DNA from: Mactromeris polynyma
Taxonomy: Eukaryota > Mollusca > Bivalvia > Venerida > Mactridae
Assembly: GCA_032209605.1 (NCBI GenBank)
Contig: JASFXZ010000114.1
Span: 186,001-250,000, forward strand
Direction of reading: 5' to 3'
DNA length: 64,000 bases
Shown piece by piece: positions 1-12,813 of this stretch. Made by a program: the position numbers and the translations under genes. Each line of letters opens with the position of its first letter. Position 1 is the first letter of the stretch. A model generated the notes under the pieces. It made no database searches. It had not been told where the DNA came from and saw only the letters and a program-made list of their open reading frames with translations.

Positions 1-577
1 ATCAGCATAAATCTCTTATACCACATTTACCAATCATTTCATCCATGTTCATTTCTTCATCATCATTCAACTTTTTATGTTTGTTAGTTCTTTTACCTCT
101 CTATCATTTATTATTTGTTTATGTACCTTAAAATTACACTGTTTATATGTTCAGACTCATGAAGACAGCTCTCCTCCCTCTAGAATGGGTTCAACCGAGT
201 CTAACTAATACTTCATGTCATTGTCCGTTCTCATTTGATTTAGTATTTTGGTCCTATTGCTTGAGGTCATTAATACTATACCTCTAATACATGCTGGGAA
301 GTTAGTGGTTCCTTGCAGAAGAACATCAGTGGTTAGTACTGGTAGGCAACCCAGAACTTGTATGGTCAACTGACTGCTGTATTATTGAATACTGTTACAT
401 GTTCTTACCTAAATGCAACCAGTCTTCCTTGCATTGTTACTTCTTTTGGTGGAATTATTTAGAATTTGGTGTGTATATATTTTCAGGTTTTGTGTGAATG
501 AGAAGTTTTGATGTTCAATGGTTATCATCCAATCAGAATGAACTGGCTGCCGGAATGTGATTTTCCTGGAACTTGTG
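1..577. other. No gene seen
   Basis: AT-rich sequence without a recognised element. A short open stretch after a TTTTCAG at 481-486 reads FNGYHPIRMNWLPECDFPG but is too small to assign. Confidence 0.5.
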
Positions 578-1024
578 AGTTTGAAGTCATTACATTTTAT
601 TTAGAAATAATGATATAAAAATGCAATTGAAAAATAAAATATTACAGTTACCATGAATAGTACTACAATTGAAACTGTTAGTTTATTTTACCTGGTATAA
701 CAAATATGCAAGGTTAAGGCAGTTCTTCAATTTTGACACAATGATATTTTATGATATTATAGTATGCTTTCTAAAGTACACTGAGAAGAATCTGAAGGGA
801 GTTGCGCCCCCTGCCTCCTGAGCAATAATGTGAGTGGATGAAAGCGAAATCAATCTTGTATCTTACAATACAGAAAGGCTGGCTTCGCTTTCACCCCTCA
901 ACATTTAGAGTTAGTATATCTGTAGATAACTGTAGTGTTAGGATTGTGTACTATTGTATTGAGTTTTAAGAACTGTTGATAGGTTTATGGTTTAGTTCTG
1001 TGGTATAGTTTTGATTTCTTTGTA
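578..1024 (+). repeat. Left 447-bp direct repeat flanking the 356-477 bp monomer array
   Basis: Matches 2816-3262 with few differences along its whole length, from AGTTTGAAGTCATTAC to TTGATTTCTTTGTA. Contains a hairpin with arms at 831-848 and 884-900 and an inner TTGTA/TACAA stem. The two copies enclose the tandem array, suggesting that the complete unit once comprised this segment plus the monomers. Confidence 0.9.
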
Positions 1025-2815
1025 TTCTTAGTCGAATAGGCAGCGTCTTGTTCTTGACTGGGGATTTTCAAATTTTGGCCTTTGTGTAAAATAAATTTAC
1101 ACCTCTCTATAGAATGTCACAAAACTGTCCTTCTCAGGACAAAAACTGTCCTTTTTAGGACAACCTCTCGATTGACAAAAAAACTGTCCTTTTAAGGACA
1201 ACTTCTCGATTGACAAAAAAACTGTCCTTTTTAGGACAACTTCTCGATTGACAAAAAAACTGTCCTTTTTAGGACAACTTCTCGATTGACAAAAAAACTG
1301 TCCAAATGGTGTTTACTTAGACTGTTGTTTATTAAATGGGAGCTGAAATCAGATTGAATACACAATGTACATTGACAGTGAGATCAATTTATTTTGAGCT
1401 GCCTGTCAGGATGTGAGGCAATGCTGTAATGTGGCTGAACATCTATTCAAACCTAATTTCTCTGTTTGGATAGGTGAGTCCTTTATAGTATTTGTTCTTT
1501 CTATTTGAATAGGCAGCATCTTGTTCTTGACAGGGGACTTTCAAATTTTGGCCTTTGTGTAAAATAAATTTACACCTCTATAGAATGTCACAAAACTGTT
1601 CTTCTCAGGACAAAAACTGTCCTTTTAAGGACAACTTCTCGATTGACAAAAAAACTGTCCAAATGGTGTTTACTTAGACTGTTGTTTATTAAATGGGAGC
1701 TGAAATCAGATTGAATACACAATGTACATTGACAATGAGATCAATTAATTTGAGCTGCCTGTCAGGATGTGAGGCAATGCTGTAATGTGGCTGAACATCT
1801 ATTCAAACCTAATTTCTCTGTTTGGATAGGTGAGTCCTTTATAGTATTTGTTCTTTCTATTCGAATAGGCAGCGTCTTGTTCTTGACTGGGGACTTTCAA
1901 ATTTTGGCCTTTGTGTAAAATAAATTTACACCTCTATAGAATGTCACAAAACTGTCCTTCTCAGGACAAAAACTGTCCTTTTAAGGACAACTTCTCGATT
2001 GACAAAAAAACGGTAATTTTTAGGACAACTTCTCAATTGACAAAAAAACTGTCCAAATGGTGTTTACTTAGACTGTTGTTTATTAAATGGGAGCTGAAAT
2101 CAGATTGAATACACAATGTACATTGACAATGAGATCAATTTATTTTGAGCTGCCTGTCAGGATGTGAGGCAATGCTGTAATGTGGCTGAACATCTATTCA
2201 AACCTAATTTCTCTGTTTGGATAGGTGAGTCCTTTATAGTATTTGTTCTTTCTATTCGAATAGGCAGCGTCTTGTTCTTGACTGGGGACTTTCAAATCTT
2301 GGCCTTTGTGTAAAATAAATTTACACCTCTCTATAGAATGTCACAAAACTGTCCTTCTCAGGACAAAAACTGTCCTTTTAAGGACAACTTCTTGATTGAC
2401 AAAAAAACTGTCCAAATGGTGTTTACTTAGACTGTTGTTTATTAAATGGGAGCTGAAATCAGATTGAATACACAATGTACATTGACAATGAGATCAATTT
2501 ATTTTGAGCTGCCTGTCAGGATATGAGGCAATGCTGTAATGTGGCTGAACATCTATTCAAACCTAATTTCTCTGTTTGGATAGGTGAGTCCTTTATAGTA
2601 ATTGTTCTTTCTATTCGAATAGGCAGCGTCTTGTTCTTGACTGGGGACTTTCAAATTTTGGCCTTTGTGTAAAATAAATTTACACCTCTCTATAGAATGT
2701 CACAAAACTGTCCTTCTCAGGACAAAAACTGTCCTTTTAAGGACAACTTCTCGATTGACAAAAAAACGGTAATTTTTAGGACAACTTCTCGATTGACAAA
2801 AAAACTGTCCTTTTT
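1025..2815 (+). repeat. Tandem array of 356-477 bp monomers with inner 38-bp repeats
   Basis: Five starts of GAATAGGCAGCGTCTTGTTC (one variant reads GCATC) at about 1034, 1508, 1865, 2258 and 2617. Monomer lengths differ because a 38-base inner unit, containing the palindrome GTCCTTTTTAGGAC or a variant and then CTTCTCGATTGAC, occurs one to four times per monomer. A diverged relative of the monomer start lies near 4663. A 65-codon open frame at 1911-2108 is a by-product of the repeat, not a gene. Confidence 0.92.
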
Positions 2816-3262
2816 AGTTTGAAGTCATTACAATTTATTTAGAAATAATGATATAAAAATGTAATTGAAAAATAAAATATTACAGTTACCATGAATAGTA
2901 CTACACTTGAAACTGTTAGTTTATTTTACCTGGTATAACAAATATGCAAGGTTAAGTCAGTTCTTCAATTTTGACACAATGATATTTTATGATATTATAG
3001 TATGCTTTCTAAAATACACTGAGAAGAATCTGAAGGGAGTTGCGCCGCCTGCCTCCTGAGCAATATTGTGAGTGGATGAAAGTGAAATCAATCTTGTATC
3101 TTACAATACAGAAAGGCTGGTTTCGCTTTCACCCCTCAACATTTAGAGTGTGTATATCTGTAGATAACTGTAGTGTTAGGATTGTGTACTATTGTATTGA
3201 GTTTTAAGAACTGTTGATAGGTTTATGGTTTAGTTCTGTGGTATAGTTTTGATTTCTTTGTA
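2816..3262 (+). repeat. Right 447-bp direct repeat flanking the array
   Basis: Second copy of 578-1024. Its hairpin arms are at 3069-3086 and 3122-3138. It begins directly after a truncated 38-base inner repeat, so the junction lies inside the array unit. Confidence 0.9.
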
Positions 3263-3592
3263 CAAACTTTGTTTCCATTTTAATGATTCTGAATGCTTTT
3301 CAACTGAATTTTCTGTCAGTTGGTAACCTATGGTCAATGTATTGGTTTGTGTTGGTCATTGTCCCCTTTCTTAGCTACATTTAACATTGATCTTTGATCA
3401 TTAGTGTATGCTCAGTTCTTGTTCTTTGACAAGATTAATTCAGTTTCAGTTTCCTCTTTACTGTTTAATCAATTTATTTAAACATTTTTTAGTTCAATTT
3501 ATCTCAGAATTTTTGAATTTACCATAAAGTAGGTTAAGATACAAAACTTTGAGTTAGGTAATTATTTCTCTTGTGTAATTGTTTTGTTTAGG

Positions 3593-3697
3593 TGTCTTTC
3601 AAGGGTATTCTGGATTTGCATCATATGGCAACGTTTCGGCCAGACACTATTCCAAATTTCATTCTAAGTTGGTTAAATGAAGACATATTGAACATGG
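3593..3697 (+). CDS. Possible orphan exon, unknown product
   Basis: A TGTTTAG acceptor precedes an open segment reading VSFKGILDLHHMATFRPDTI then PNFILSWLNEDILNM, with an ATG|GTAATG donor-like site at its end. Composition looks coding, but I recognise no family and cannot connect it to other exons. It could equally be a relic of a mobile element or chance. Confidence 0.25.
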
Positions 3698-4850
3698 TAA
3701 TGAGGTTTAAGGACCTTTTGGAATTCTGCACTTAATGCTTCAAAATTTCAAGCAGCAAATAACCTCACTTAGGATTTCAATAATATTATAACTATTTCAT
3801 TAACTTATTGTTGTATTAAAAATGTCAGTTATAAGGGTTAAGATAGGTTTAGGGTACTTTTCGGAACCTAATTTTACTCAAAATTGCATATTAGGGTTCA
3901 TTTAAGGAAACATGTGGAAGCTATTTTGCATCAAAATTTCAATTTAAGTGCATGGTAGGTTTAGTGGATATGTTTGAAACTATTTAATACTAAAATTTCA
4001 TATAAAGGTTTAGGTTAAGGAACTTTTCAGAACTTTTTTGCATCAAAATTTCATTAAAATTATTCCAAATACTTCATCTGCATATATCTTATTCTTGCAT
4101 AAAGGAGCGGTTATGGTCTGAAGCTCATAACGGCCCTAATTTATCCTTTCAACTATTCAATTTAAATAAGGTCATGTTCAATGCAAACTCTGTTTCCCTT
4201 AGGAAAATTGAGGGGTGGAAGCGAAACTGTTCTATCTGCTTGTTTATAAATAGGCAGTTAGACAATTCTAATTTTACACCTTGATTTTAACCTCAGATTA
4301 TGTATCAACAATCAACGACTCTTCAACTTTTCATTTACTTTTCTTAAATTATTCAAGGTTCAGGGTCTTAATGTTTTAGGGATTTAGGTTTACTTTAAGG
4401 TTGTGATTAAGGGTCATATGGTCATTTCCAGTATACAAGGTTAGGCAGAGGAGTCGTAAGTCCTCTAGCCTCATTTAGGAGTTTGTATTAATATTGCATT
4501 TTTGCTGTTAATTGATATCATGAACATACTTGTATTATTCTGATGAATGATCAGATTACAAATTTACTGATTATCTTTGGTATGGTGGTAATCCCATTTT
4601 CCATTACTTATACATTTAAACAAAGGTCAATACATATCCCCTTCCCTGTATGTGTGTATCTTTCTTGACAGGAGATTTTTCTGTTGGCCTCTGTGTTATT
4701 TGTGAACGACATTTTGTTTGTTTATTGACACAACTTCTGTCCCGTAATCACTTCCAGTGTGCTCTCCCTTTATCCCTTCTCCATTGTGTTTTTGTATATA
4801 AAATACAGATCTCACATATCCTAGCTGTATGAACATCTTTCTTTTTTGAT

Positions 4851-5099
4851 GTGTTGTCCATTCAACTGATGCATATGATTCACTTGTTTATGCTGATTCA
4901 GTTTCCTCCTGTGATAATGTTACATGGTTGTTACCAAATGGTCCACTCCATGTATATTTTGACAATGACCAATACATCCCTTCTGAAAATGCTTTGTCTA
5001 TAAGTTCTCTTACCAAGATGGTTCCATGTGGCCGTCAGTGTTTTGGGTTTGGTTGTGAAGCTTGTAGGGTAGATATTGATATGTTAAGTTATCAGTAGT
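4851..5099 (+). CDS. Open segment of unknown product (81 codons, no ATG near its start)
   Basis: Opens after a TGA and runs to TAG at 5097-5099. The translation includes STDAYDSLVYADSVSSCDNV, LPNGPLHVYFDNDQYIPSEN and a Cys-rich end CGRQCFGFGCEACR. The balanced amino-acid use and five Cys residues look like real coding sequence rather than random AT-rich DNA. No upstream start or splice site is certain and no family is recognised. Confidence 0.3.
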
Positions 5100-5486
5100 G
5101 TAGATATAAAAAACATTGTATATAACTAATATATTAATCATTTAGATAATAATATCATAAATATTACACATATATTATTTTTATTAATGTTATTCCTTAT
5201 TTAGATTACGGAATGAAGCAGACACTCACACAGTCTCTTAGTTTATATGTATTGCTTAAAACATGTTTTGGTTTATTTTGTCCATGTACTGCAACCACCT
5301 GAATATCAACAATGTGGGGTGTTTGGTGCGGAATGATGGACAAATTGTTTAGTTGGGAATCAGAGACCTAAGATAGCAGGTAAATTATTTTTTATCATAT
5401 TTTCTACTCTGACTTTTACTGTTGTACAATAATACTTGAAGTTGGCCAGAAAAAAATCAGAACCTTGACAGTTTTCTTGCTGTTTT

Positions 5487-5697
5487 ACAGCACAAAGTGC
5501 TCAATGGTGAGCTATTTGGATCTTTGGCTGTCAATCCATCTGTCATCTGCTATTTGATTGTTTACACTAAGCATCCACATTCCTTGAGCAATCCTAATCA
5601 AACATGGATACAATGTATATATGGGCATCAGTTCTTGGCCAGTTTCAATTATGGATCAAATCAATATATGGCCCTTATATTACAAAAAATGCCATAA
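5487..5697 (+). CDS. Open segment of unknown product
   Basis: Follows a TTTTACAG acceptor and reads HKVLNGELFGSLAVNPSVIC, then YTKHPHSLSNPNQTWIQC, ending at TAA. Not in the same frame as the 4.85-kb segment. It may be an exon of a decayed gene or part of an unrecognised element. Confidence 0.22.
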
Positions 5698-6080
5698 TTA
5701 TACTACTATGTTTACACTCTAGCTCTTTCATTTCTCCACAAGTCCTAATCATATTTAAACAGAATGTGCATACCTGTAAGATCTATGGGTTTGATTTGAA
5801 CCACATTGGACTTGCATGTCTAGAGAGTTATCAAAATATATTGCCATGTTTCATTATGTTTGCACGTTTAGTCTTGTTTACTCTCTAGAGACCACATTGT
5901 TTCAATTTATGAAACTTGGGCAAAATGTATGTTTCTGTAACATCTAGGTCCTGTTCGAAACTGGGTCACATTTGGTGAAAAACTAGGTCAACATATCAAA
6001 TCATAGTAAAACATAGGTCACATTTGCAACCTGGTTTTCAAGAAATTTGATAAAAATGTCTCTATGAAATCCTTGGGTGA

Positions 6081-6302
6081 CATTCTTCTGAATTCCTGCA
6101 ATTCGTGTTATTTGTTAAAGACCATGACTGCCAGAGGGCATGGTCTCAGGTGAGCGATACAGGTCATCATGGCCCTCTTGTTATTAATGTTGAACTTCCT
6201 TATATTAGTTGTAGAAATGGTACTGAACCTTTCATTGATGGGTATAAACTTATTCAGAGGCCTTTATACGTGAACAATCTTGGTTTCAGCTTTAATTTAT
6301 AA
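6081..6302 (+). CDS. Open segment of unknown product (73 codons)
   Basis: Reads KDHDCQRAWSQVSDTGHHGP, LVINVELPYISCRNGTEPFI and DGYKLIQRPLYVNNLGFSFN before TAA. The codon and residue use is unlike the surrounding AT-rich DNA. It has no clear start codon. No family recognised. Confidence 0.28.
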   Translation, partial: HSSEFLQFVLFVKDHDCQRAWSQVSDTGHHGPLVINVELPYISCRNGTEPFIDGYKLIQRPLYVNNLGFSFNL

Positions 6303-6789
6303 TGCATAATTTTGCAACAATATTTCTGGGTTTCTTTCATTGATACACATTTTTTTACTGAAAATTTTTCACAATTTTACAGGAATCATGAAAAACTTGA
6401 TTATATAGTGGAGATTTGTGTGTTTCCTTGTAAGATCGAAAGTTATTTCACAGAGTGAGTAGCAGACAGAATATTTTCACCTGGGACATAGTCACAAATA
6501 AAAATTTCAGTCAGACGTTCTCGAGGTGAAATCACTCAATCTTACACTGAAACAAACAAATGTTCTATTTATTTCATGTGTCATTTTGGTATTTTTTCTT
6601 TTGATAATTTCACTGCTCACTAAAGTATTGTAAACATTACAGTAAAAACGCTTTACACATTTGGTGTAAAATGATGCATAATTAAAACAAGCAAGGAATT
6701 GCGTAAAATTTATTTGGGTCTGCCCTGCAACATTGAGCTGTGAGGATTTTAATGAAACTGATGACTGCAGATATGTAACAAAGATCTTA

Positions 6790-7230
6790 CTTTACTTTCA
6801 GGTCTCCATTCAATGATATGTTGGTGTATCTGCTAGTCATTGTTGTGAAAGGTTTCTGGTGCTGAGATACTGACACACATCACATGGTAAGTTAGACTGT
6901 CACAGAATCCGTCATATAAACAGCAAATATTAATCAAAAGAGCTAACCCACCAGAATTGATGCTATTATCTTACATGGTTTGTAAAGATTAAAATGATAT
7001 TCTGAGTATTTATTATAAATTATGACAGAAGTGAGAAATGACAAGGGAGGTAGCAATCACTATACATTTTGCTACCAGTCCCTGTGTGTTAGTAAATGTA
7101 ATAAGGTTACCTTCAGAATGGTATGATATATATAATGTAAAAAATGTAAATACAAAATGGTGGGTTAGCTCTGTTAGTTAATATTAGTTGTAGAAATCCT
7201 GCTGATATTCAAATTGAGTGGTGAAAGTAA
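6790..7230 (+). repeat. Dispersed duplication, copy 1 (partner 12814-13235)
   Basis: From TTTCAGGTCTCCATTCA to the TGAGTGGTGAAAG motif, the order of blocks matches 12814-13235. Shared blocks include AAGAGCTAACCCAC, TTTGTAAAGATTAAAATGAT and GTTAGCTCTGTTAG. The block AGAGCTAACCCACCA (6944-6958) and its exact complement near 7160 form an inverted repeat. The GGTTAGCTCTGTTAG part resembles a tRNA A box, so the right part may be a SINE head. Confidence 0.75.
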
Positions 7231-7260
7231 AGCTAGTCTATAAGACTATATATGCATATA

Positions 7261-7431
7261 CTGGGAAACCTCAATAAGACCACCATTGGTTCTGAAGAAA
7301 TTTTATCAATGAGATGGTCTGATTTTTTAGTTAAAATGTGGATGAAAAATATAAAACTGGTCCCTGAAAATATGGTAGCATTAATGAGGCGGTCTTATTT
7401 TTGCGGTGGTCTTACTTTTGAGGATTTACTG
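7261..7431 (+). mobile_element. Small inverted-repeat transposon, CAGTAAAACCTC family, copy 1
   Basis: Ends AAACCTCAATAAGACCACC and GGTGGTCTTACTTTTGAGGA..ACTG, flanked by TA on both sides. Same family as 10440-10596, 15702-15877 and 63220-63515. TA target sites and CAGT ends suggest Tc1/mariner or pogo mobilisation. It lies between the two arms of a TGAGGGGTGAAAG-type inverted pair (7215-7230 and 7661-7679). No coding capacity. Confidence 0.75.
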
Positions 7432-7811
7432 TAGATAGAGCAGCATATGAGCATCGCTGTATGATTTCCAACCTCTTTAAGTGACATCGCCATGTACTGA
7501 CGGTATGCAATATTTGCGCCATATGGCAATGAAAATGAAGTGACCCTAGAGAGTAAACATTGTTTCCTATTTTCAAATAGTGACATCATGTATTGCGTTT
7601 TGTTGAAATGACATCACTTACAGAAGAGGTTGTAAATCCAATAGCAGCGCTCGTATAGACTTTTCACTTTCATCCCTCAAAATTGTGTCAAGAATTCTAT
7701 TGATCTTTAACATTTTGATTATGGCTGATAGAAATATCTCTTTGCCATACAAAGGCTCTTGGTTGTGGGCAACACCAAGCGTTAACTAAACCTAAGGGTC
7801 TGTTTATTTTA

Positions 7812-9188
7812 AATGATAACCATTCTAAACATCATAAACTCTTCTATGGGTCTTGACCATTCTAAACATCTTATACTCTGCTATAGGTCTTGACCATTCT
7901 AAACTACATAAACTCTGCTATAGGTCTTGACCATTTTACACTTCATAAACTCCACTATAGGTCTAAACCATTCTAAACTTCCTAAACTCTGCTATAGGTC
8001 ATAACCATTCTAAACTTCATAAACTCTGCTATATATCTAAACCATTCCAAACTTCATAAACTCTGCTATAGGTCTTGACCATTCTAAACTTCCTAAACTC
8101 TGCTATATATCTAAACCATTCCAAACTTCATAAACTCTGCTATAGGTCTTGACCATTCTAAACATCTTAAATTCTGCTATAGGTGTAAATTGTGCAAAAC
8201 ATCATAAACTCTGCTATAGGTCTTGACCATTCTAAACATCATAAACACTGCTATAGGTCTTAACTGTGCTAAACATCATAAATTCTGCTATAGGTCTTAA
8301 CTGTGCTAAACATCATAAACACTGCTATAGGTCTTAACTGTGCTAAACATCATAAACACTGCTATATGTCTTAACTGTGCTAAACATCATAAATTCTGCT
8401 ATAGGTCTTAACTGTGATAAACAACATATACTCTTCTATAGGTCTTAACTGTGATAAACATAATAAACAGGGCTATAGGTCTTAATCATGCTAAACATCA
8501 TAATTTCTGCTATGGGTCTTAACTGTGCTAAACATTATAAACTCTGATATAGGTCTAAACTGTGCTAAACATCATAAACTCTGCTTTAGTTCTTAACTGT
8601 GCTATACATCATAAACTCTGCTATAGTTCTTAACTGTGCTATACAACATAAACTCTGCTATAGGTCTTAAGTGTGATAAACATAATAAACACAGCTATAG
8701 GTCTTAAACATGCTAAACATAAACTCTGCTATGGGTCTTGACCATTCTTAACATCATAAACACTGCTATAGGTCTTGACCATTCTAAACATCATAAACAC
8801 TGCTATAGGTCTTAACTGTGCTAAACATCATAAACTCTGCTATGGGTCTTATCTGTGCTTAACATCATATACTCTGCTATAGGTCTTAACTGTACTAAAC
8901 ATCATAAACTCTGCTATAGGTCTTAACTGTGCTAAACATAATAAACTCTGCTATAGGTCTTTACAATGCTAAACATCATAAACTCCGCTATAGGTCTTAA
9001 GTGTGCTAAACATAAGAAACTCTGATATAGGTCTTAACAATGCTAAACATCATAAATTCTGCTATAGGTTTTTACACTAAACTCTGCTATAGGTCTAACC
9101 ATCTTGAACTTCATAAACTCTGTTATAGGTCTATAAATGCCACTAAACATCGTAAAAGCTGCTATATGTTTAAACTGGGCTAAATATC
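7812..9188 (+). repeat. Minisatellite of about 36 copies of a 37-bp unit
   Basis: Unit of the form CTGCTATAGGTCTTAACTGTG then CTAAACATCATAAACT, with two main variants (GACCATT and AACTGTG). Copies vary by single bases, and diverged copies are at both edges. No open frame persists through it. Confidence 0.95.
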
Positions 9189-10439
9189 ACCACTATGTCA
9201 GTGCAGGGTTTGATCACAACCTACATAACCTCTGTATTTGATATGAGTACTGGTTTGTTACCCAGGAAACGGTCATCAAGAGTGAATAGTTTGATAGTTG
9301 TTAGAACTTGTTTCACTACTGATGTAAAATAAATAAGTTTAAAGTAAACTTAAGCTGGGAAGTCGCCATATGAACATACATGTGCCTGTGTCCTTGCAAC
9401 TTAAAACCCTAACAATGACACCAAATTCATACAAAACAGCTTGTTATGGTATAAAGCTGATGGAGGCTAAGCATAGTGTAACATGTCTTTAAATACATTA
9501 AATCACTCTCAGACCAGGGACCTTTTTCACAAACAATTTAAGACTGATCTTCAGACTTAGTCTTTAAAATCTTAAATGTTCTTTTTGCTCCTATGTTGAT
9601 AAATAGCATTATAATTTTTTATAAAACTTTGCAAAAGTGTAGAGTTGATAACAACAATTATTCCAACAAAATTCAATTTGTTTAGATTCACTGAAAAGGA
9701 AAGCCTGGTTAATTTAAGTTTTGCAATTTAAAGTCTAAGTCTGAGTTTCCGTCTTCACTTGTTTGTGAATAATGCCCCAGGATGAGTGAATTAAATTAAA
9801 ACACTGAGTCAGTGTCATTTTCTTATTTATATTCTCATGAGATTATGATAATAAAGTAATAAGTAATAATTTTACATGTAAATGTTGCATTAAATAATGA
9901 TACATGTTGCAAAGATTACTATTTTTAGCGCAATATAAGTCCAACTCCAGTTAGACCAGTATTGCGCTAAAGGATAATAGCGTTCTGTGTTAGACAGATA
10001 CGTTTCTGATCAATTAAAGGGGTTAAAATAGGGTCTATTACCCCAAGTATGCATTATATCTATAGTTATTCTGTTTATGCACTTATTCATTCCTATAGTA
10101 AAAAACATTAACAAACAAATGACAATTCATGGCTTAAATCTGAAAGAGTTCTAAGCAGAAACTTTAGCAGAAAACTTACAAAGCTATGATATAGCTATCA
10201 TTATTTTCAATATTTTCATTATAATTTACATCCTAAAGTTTTACATTACATTTTCTATCCTGGTAAATAAATGCTTGCAATATTTGGACTTTCTTACATA
10301 TCAGATACAAGATTTTAATTGAAAGAAGAGACAACTTTCATTCTCCAAATTTCATTCCAAGAATAGATTTACCAACTCTAAACAAGAATAGTTTAATGAT
10401 TTAAACACAGATACAATGTAACCACAACATTTTGGTTTA
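9189..10439. other. No gene seen
   Basis: AT-rich. Contains a short dispersed repeat at about 9290-9350 (AACTTGTTTCACTA...) that recurs near 44345, and an inverted pair TTAGCGCAATA / TATTGCGCTAA at about 9926-9977. Confidence 0.5.
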
Positions 10440-10596
10440 CAGTTAAACCTCCATAATAAGACCACTCTTGGGACCCTTGAAAACTGGTCCTATTATTAAG
10501 GTGGTCTTCATATTGAGGTTGAGCAAAACCGTGAAAATGGACTTGAAAAATGTGTTCTTAATTTTGAGGTGGTTTAATTTAAGTGAGGTTTTACTG
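10440..10596 (+). mobile_element. Small inverted-repeat transposon, CAGTAAAACCTC family, copy 2
   Basis: CAGTTAAACCTCCATAATAA at the left and AAGTGAGGTTTTACTG at the right, with TA on each side. 157 bases. The interior carries paired GGTGGTCTT-type blocks, so most of the element is self-complementary. Confidence 0.85.
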
Positions 10597-11189
10597 TATA
10601 TGATTTAAGAAATCATACTTTAATGATATGAAATATATATATATATTCCAAAAAATTTACAAATACATTTCTCCAAAAACTAATGATGTAAGACAAAATT
10701 GGCATTCAGGCCAGAATAAGGTTTTTCAATAGTTTTTATAAACTTTTTTTAAAGATGTCAAGCCAAATTTGAAAAAAAATGAAACTATGAAAACAAGAAA
10801 TATCTTTAAAAAGAGGACTGGGGCAAATTGAAATAAACAAAGATGTTGTAGTTTTATAGGTTAATGTTTGGAGTTATTGCACAAACACTTGTTGATAGAA
10901 TCAATAAATAAAGACAACGAAATATTAAAATTCTGCTTTCGTTCATTGGTTTATTAACTTACATAAATATTTTCACTTATAATAATATGCGTGGTAGAAA
11001 TAGTTTGTTTCATGCTCAATAAAATTTAATAATGCGCATAATGTACACAAAACACAGGACTATTGTGCCTTTGTCCAATGACATTTCGGAGATTTCCATT
11101 AAATCAGTTCTTATGTAATTATTAAAATAAAATCTTCATTGATATACTTGCGCATTTATCTCGTGTCTAAATTAAAGATAAGTAACACA

Positions 11190-11890
11190 AGACCTGACAA
11201 TTCTGTGCTCCCCTACATGTTGGCCCTTGCACCTTCTCAGTCCCTAATGTTTTGTACTCTACCAAGATTGTTCAAATCATGTCCCTTGGGTCAATATTGG
11301 CCCCGCCTCAGGAGTCGCAGCTATGTTTTACATAGACTCAGAGTTAGATAGGAAATGTCTTTGAAAATACTTTTACCCAGAACCAGAAGACCCAGGGATT
11401 TGATATGTAGCACTGTCTAGTGGTCCCCTACCAAGATTGTTCAAGTTATGTCCCTTGGGGCAATATTGGCCCACCCCAGGGGTCACAAATTTTACATAGA
11501 CTTAGATAGGGAATATCTTTGAAAGTCTTCTTGTCCAGAACCAGAAGACCCAGAGTTTTGATATTGGGTATGTAGCATTATCTTGTAGTCCCCTACCAAG
11601 ATTATTCCAATCATGCCCCTGGGGTCAAAATTGGTCCTGCCCTGGGTGTCACATGTTTTCTACAGACTTATATAGAGAAATCTTCAAAAATGTTCATCTC
11701 AAAAACCGCACAGCCCAGGGTTTTAATAGTTGGTATGTAGCATTGTTTAGTGGTCTCTAACCAAGATTGTTCAAGTTATGCCTCTGGTGTTCAAAACCCC
11801 CCAGGGGGCATGTTTTCTTTAGAGTTATTAAGGAACAACTTCAAAAAATGCTTATCAAAGGTCCATATGCACAATGTAGCCAGCAGAGCG
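11190..11890 (+). repeat. Four tandem copies of a 165-bp repeat
   Basis: Starts of ACCAAGATTGTTCAA-type blocks at about 11262, 11429, 11594 and 11760. Each unit continues GGGGTCAAAATTGG..CC and ACATAGACTTA and AACCAGAAGACCCAG. Sequences of this kind are common in bivalve genomes (from memory, not searched). Short open frames inside are repeat by-products. Confidence 0.85.
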
Positions 11891-12296
11891 TCAGGCCATC
11901 ATGTTTTGATTATTATAGTATTGTTTTTATTTTGATGTATAAAGTACATAAACTGCAATAAATTCATCTATAAAATAAATGAAAGCCTAGATACTGTCCA
12001 TATGGATGTGTAGCGCAATCATGGATGTATAAGTCTGCATCCAAACCATAATTTATTTCTTGAGCAGATAAATTCATTCAGCAATGCATAAGTTAATCAA
12101 ATCTAAAATTATAAATGTCGATGCAAATTTTGGAAAGCCGTCTTTTTTATTTGTTGGACACGGATATGTTCAAAATCTGCAAGTTGTAAAATGGACAGTG
12201 CCAAAAATATCCAGTGATGATATAATAGTTTAGAATGATACATCTTTAGTTAATTGCAAATTAATTAACTTTGTGTCCAGTCTGTATTATGTCAAC

Positions 12297-12703
12297 TAGT
12301 GATGGCGCGATTATCGAAAATAATTGAAAAGTAGTCCCTGGACATCAGATGTTGGCAATAATCGATTATGAACTATAAAAATTGATGATAATCGGACATT
12401 TTGACTGTTCTTGAAGTGTCATTTTAATAAGACATTCAAATTTTACATTCCGTTATATAGAAAGATCTTCGATGTATTCAGTCAAATACAAATATATACA
12501 AAGTAAACATACAAAAACAATGATATAAGAGTAAATGTCAAACCCCATTGATGTTAAATATGGTAAAAATAGATAAATAAAGTTGTACAAATGAAATAAA
12601 CTGTCAGCATTATACATTTGTAATTACACTAAAGAACTAAATATGGATCGATTATGTCTAATTCGATTATCGATTATGAAATTTGTCTGATTATCCATCA
12701 CTG
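12297..12703 (+). mobile_element. hAT-like non-autonomous element
   Basis: Ends TAGTGATGG and CCATCACTG, with repeated ATCGATTAT blocks inside. The 8-base flanks ATGTCAAC and ATATCTAC agree at 6 of 8 positions, fitting an old 8-bp target duplication of hAT elements. No transposase frame. Confidence 0.7.
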
Positions 12704-12813
12704 ATATCTACTGTAATTGAACAAATTTTGTTGGAGAGGTCTGCATGCCAAAATTGAGATGGAAGGATATTTTTAGTTTATTATTTACTGAAGATTGTGT
12801 AACAAATTTACTC

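Larger units (their letters stand above)
3263..6790. other. No recognised gene; contains the open segments listed separately
   Basis: Between the first array and the 6.8-kb duplication I see AT-rich DNA, one plus-strand copy of the TGAGGGGTGAAAGCGAA-type motif at 4209-4225, a diverged array-monomer start near 4663 and four coding-like segments. No mobile-element ends were identified. Confidence 0.5.

Noticed and set aside
578..3262. An LTR retrotransposon with 447-bp LTRs
   Set aside because: The flanking repeats lack TG..CA ends, there is no primer-binding site or polyprotein between them, and the interior is a tandem array.
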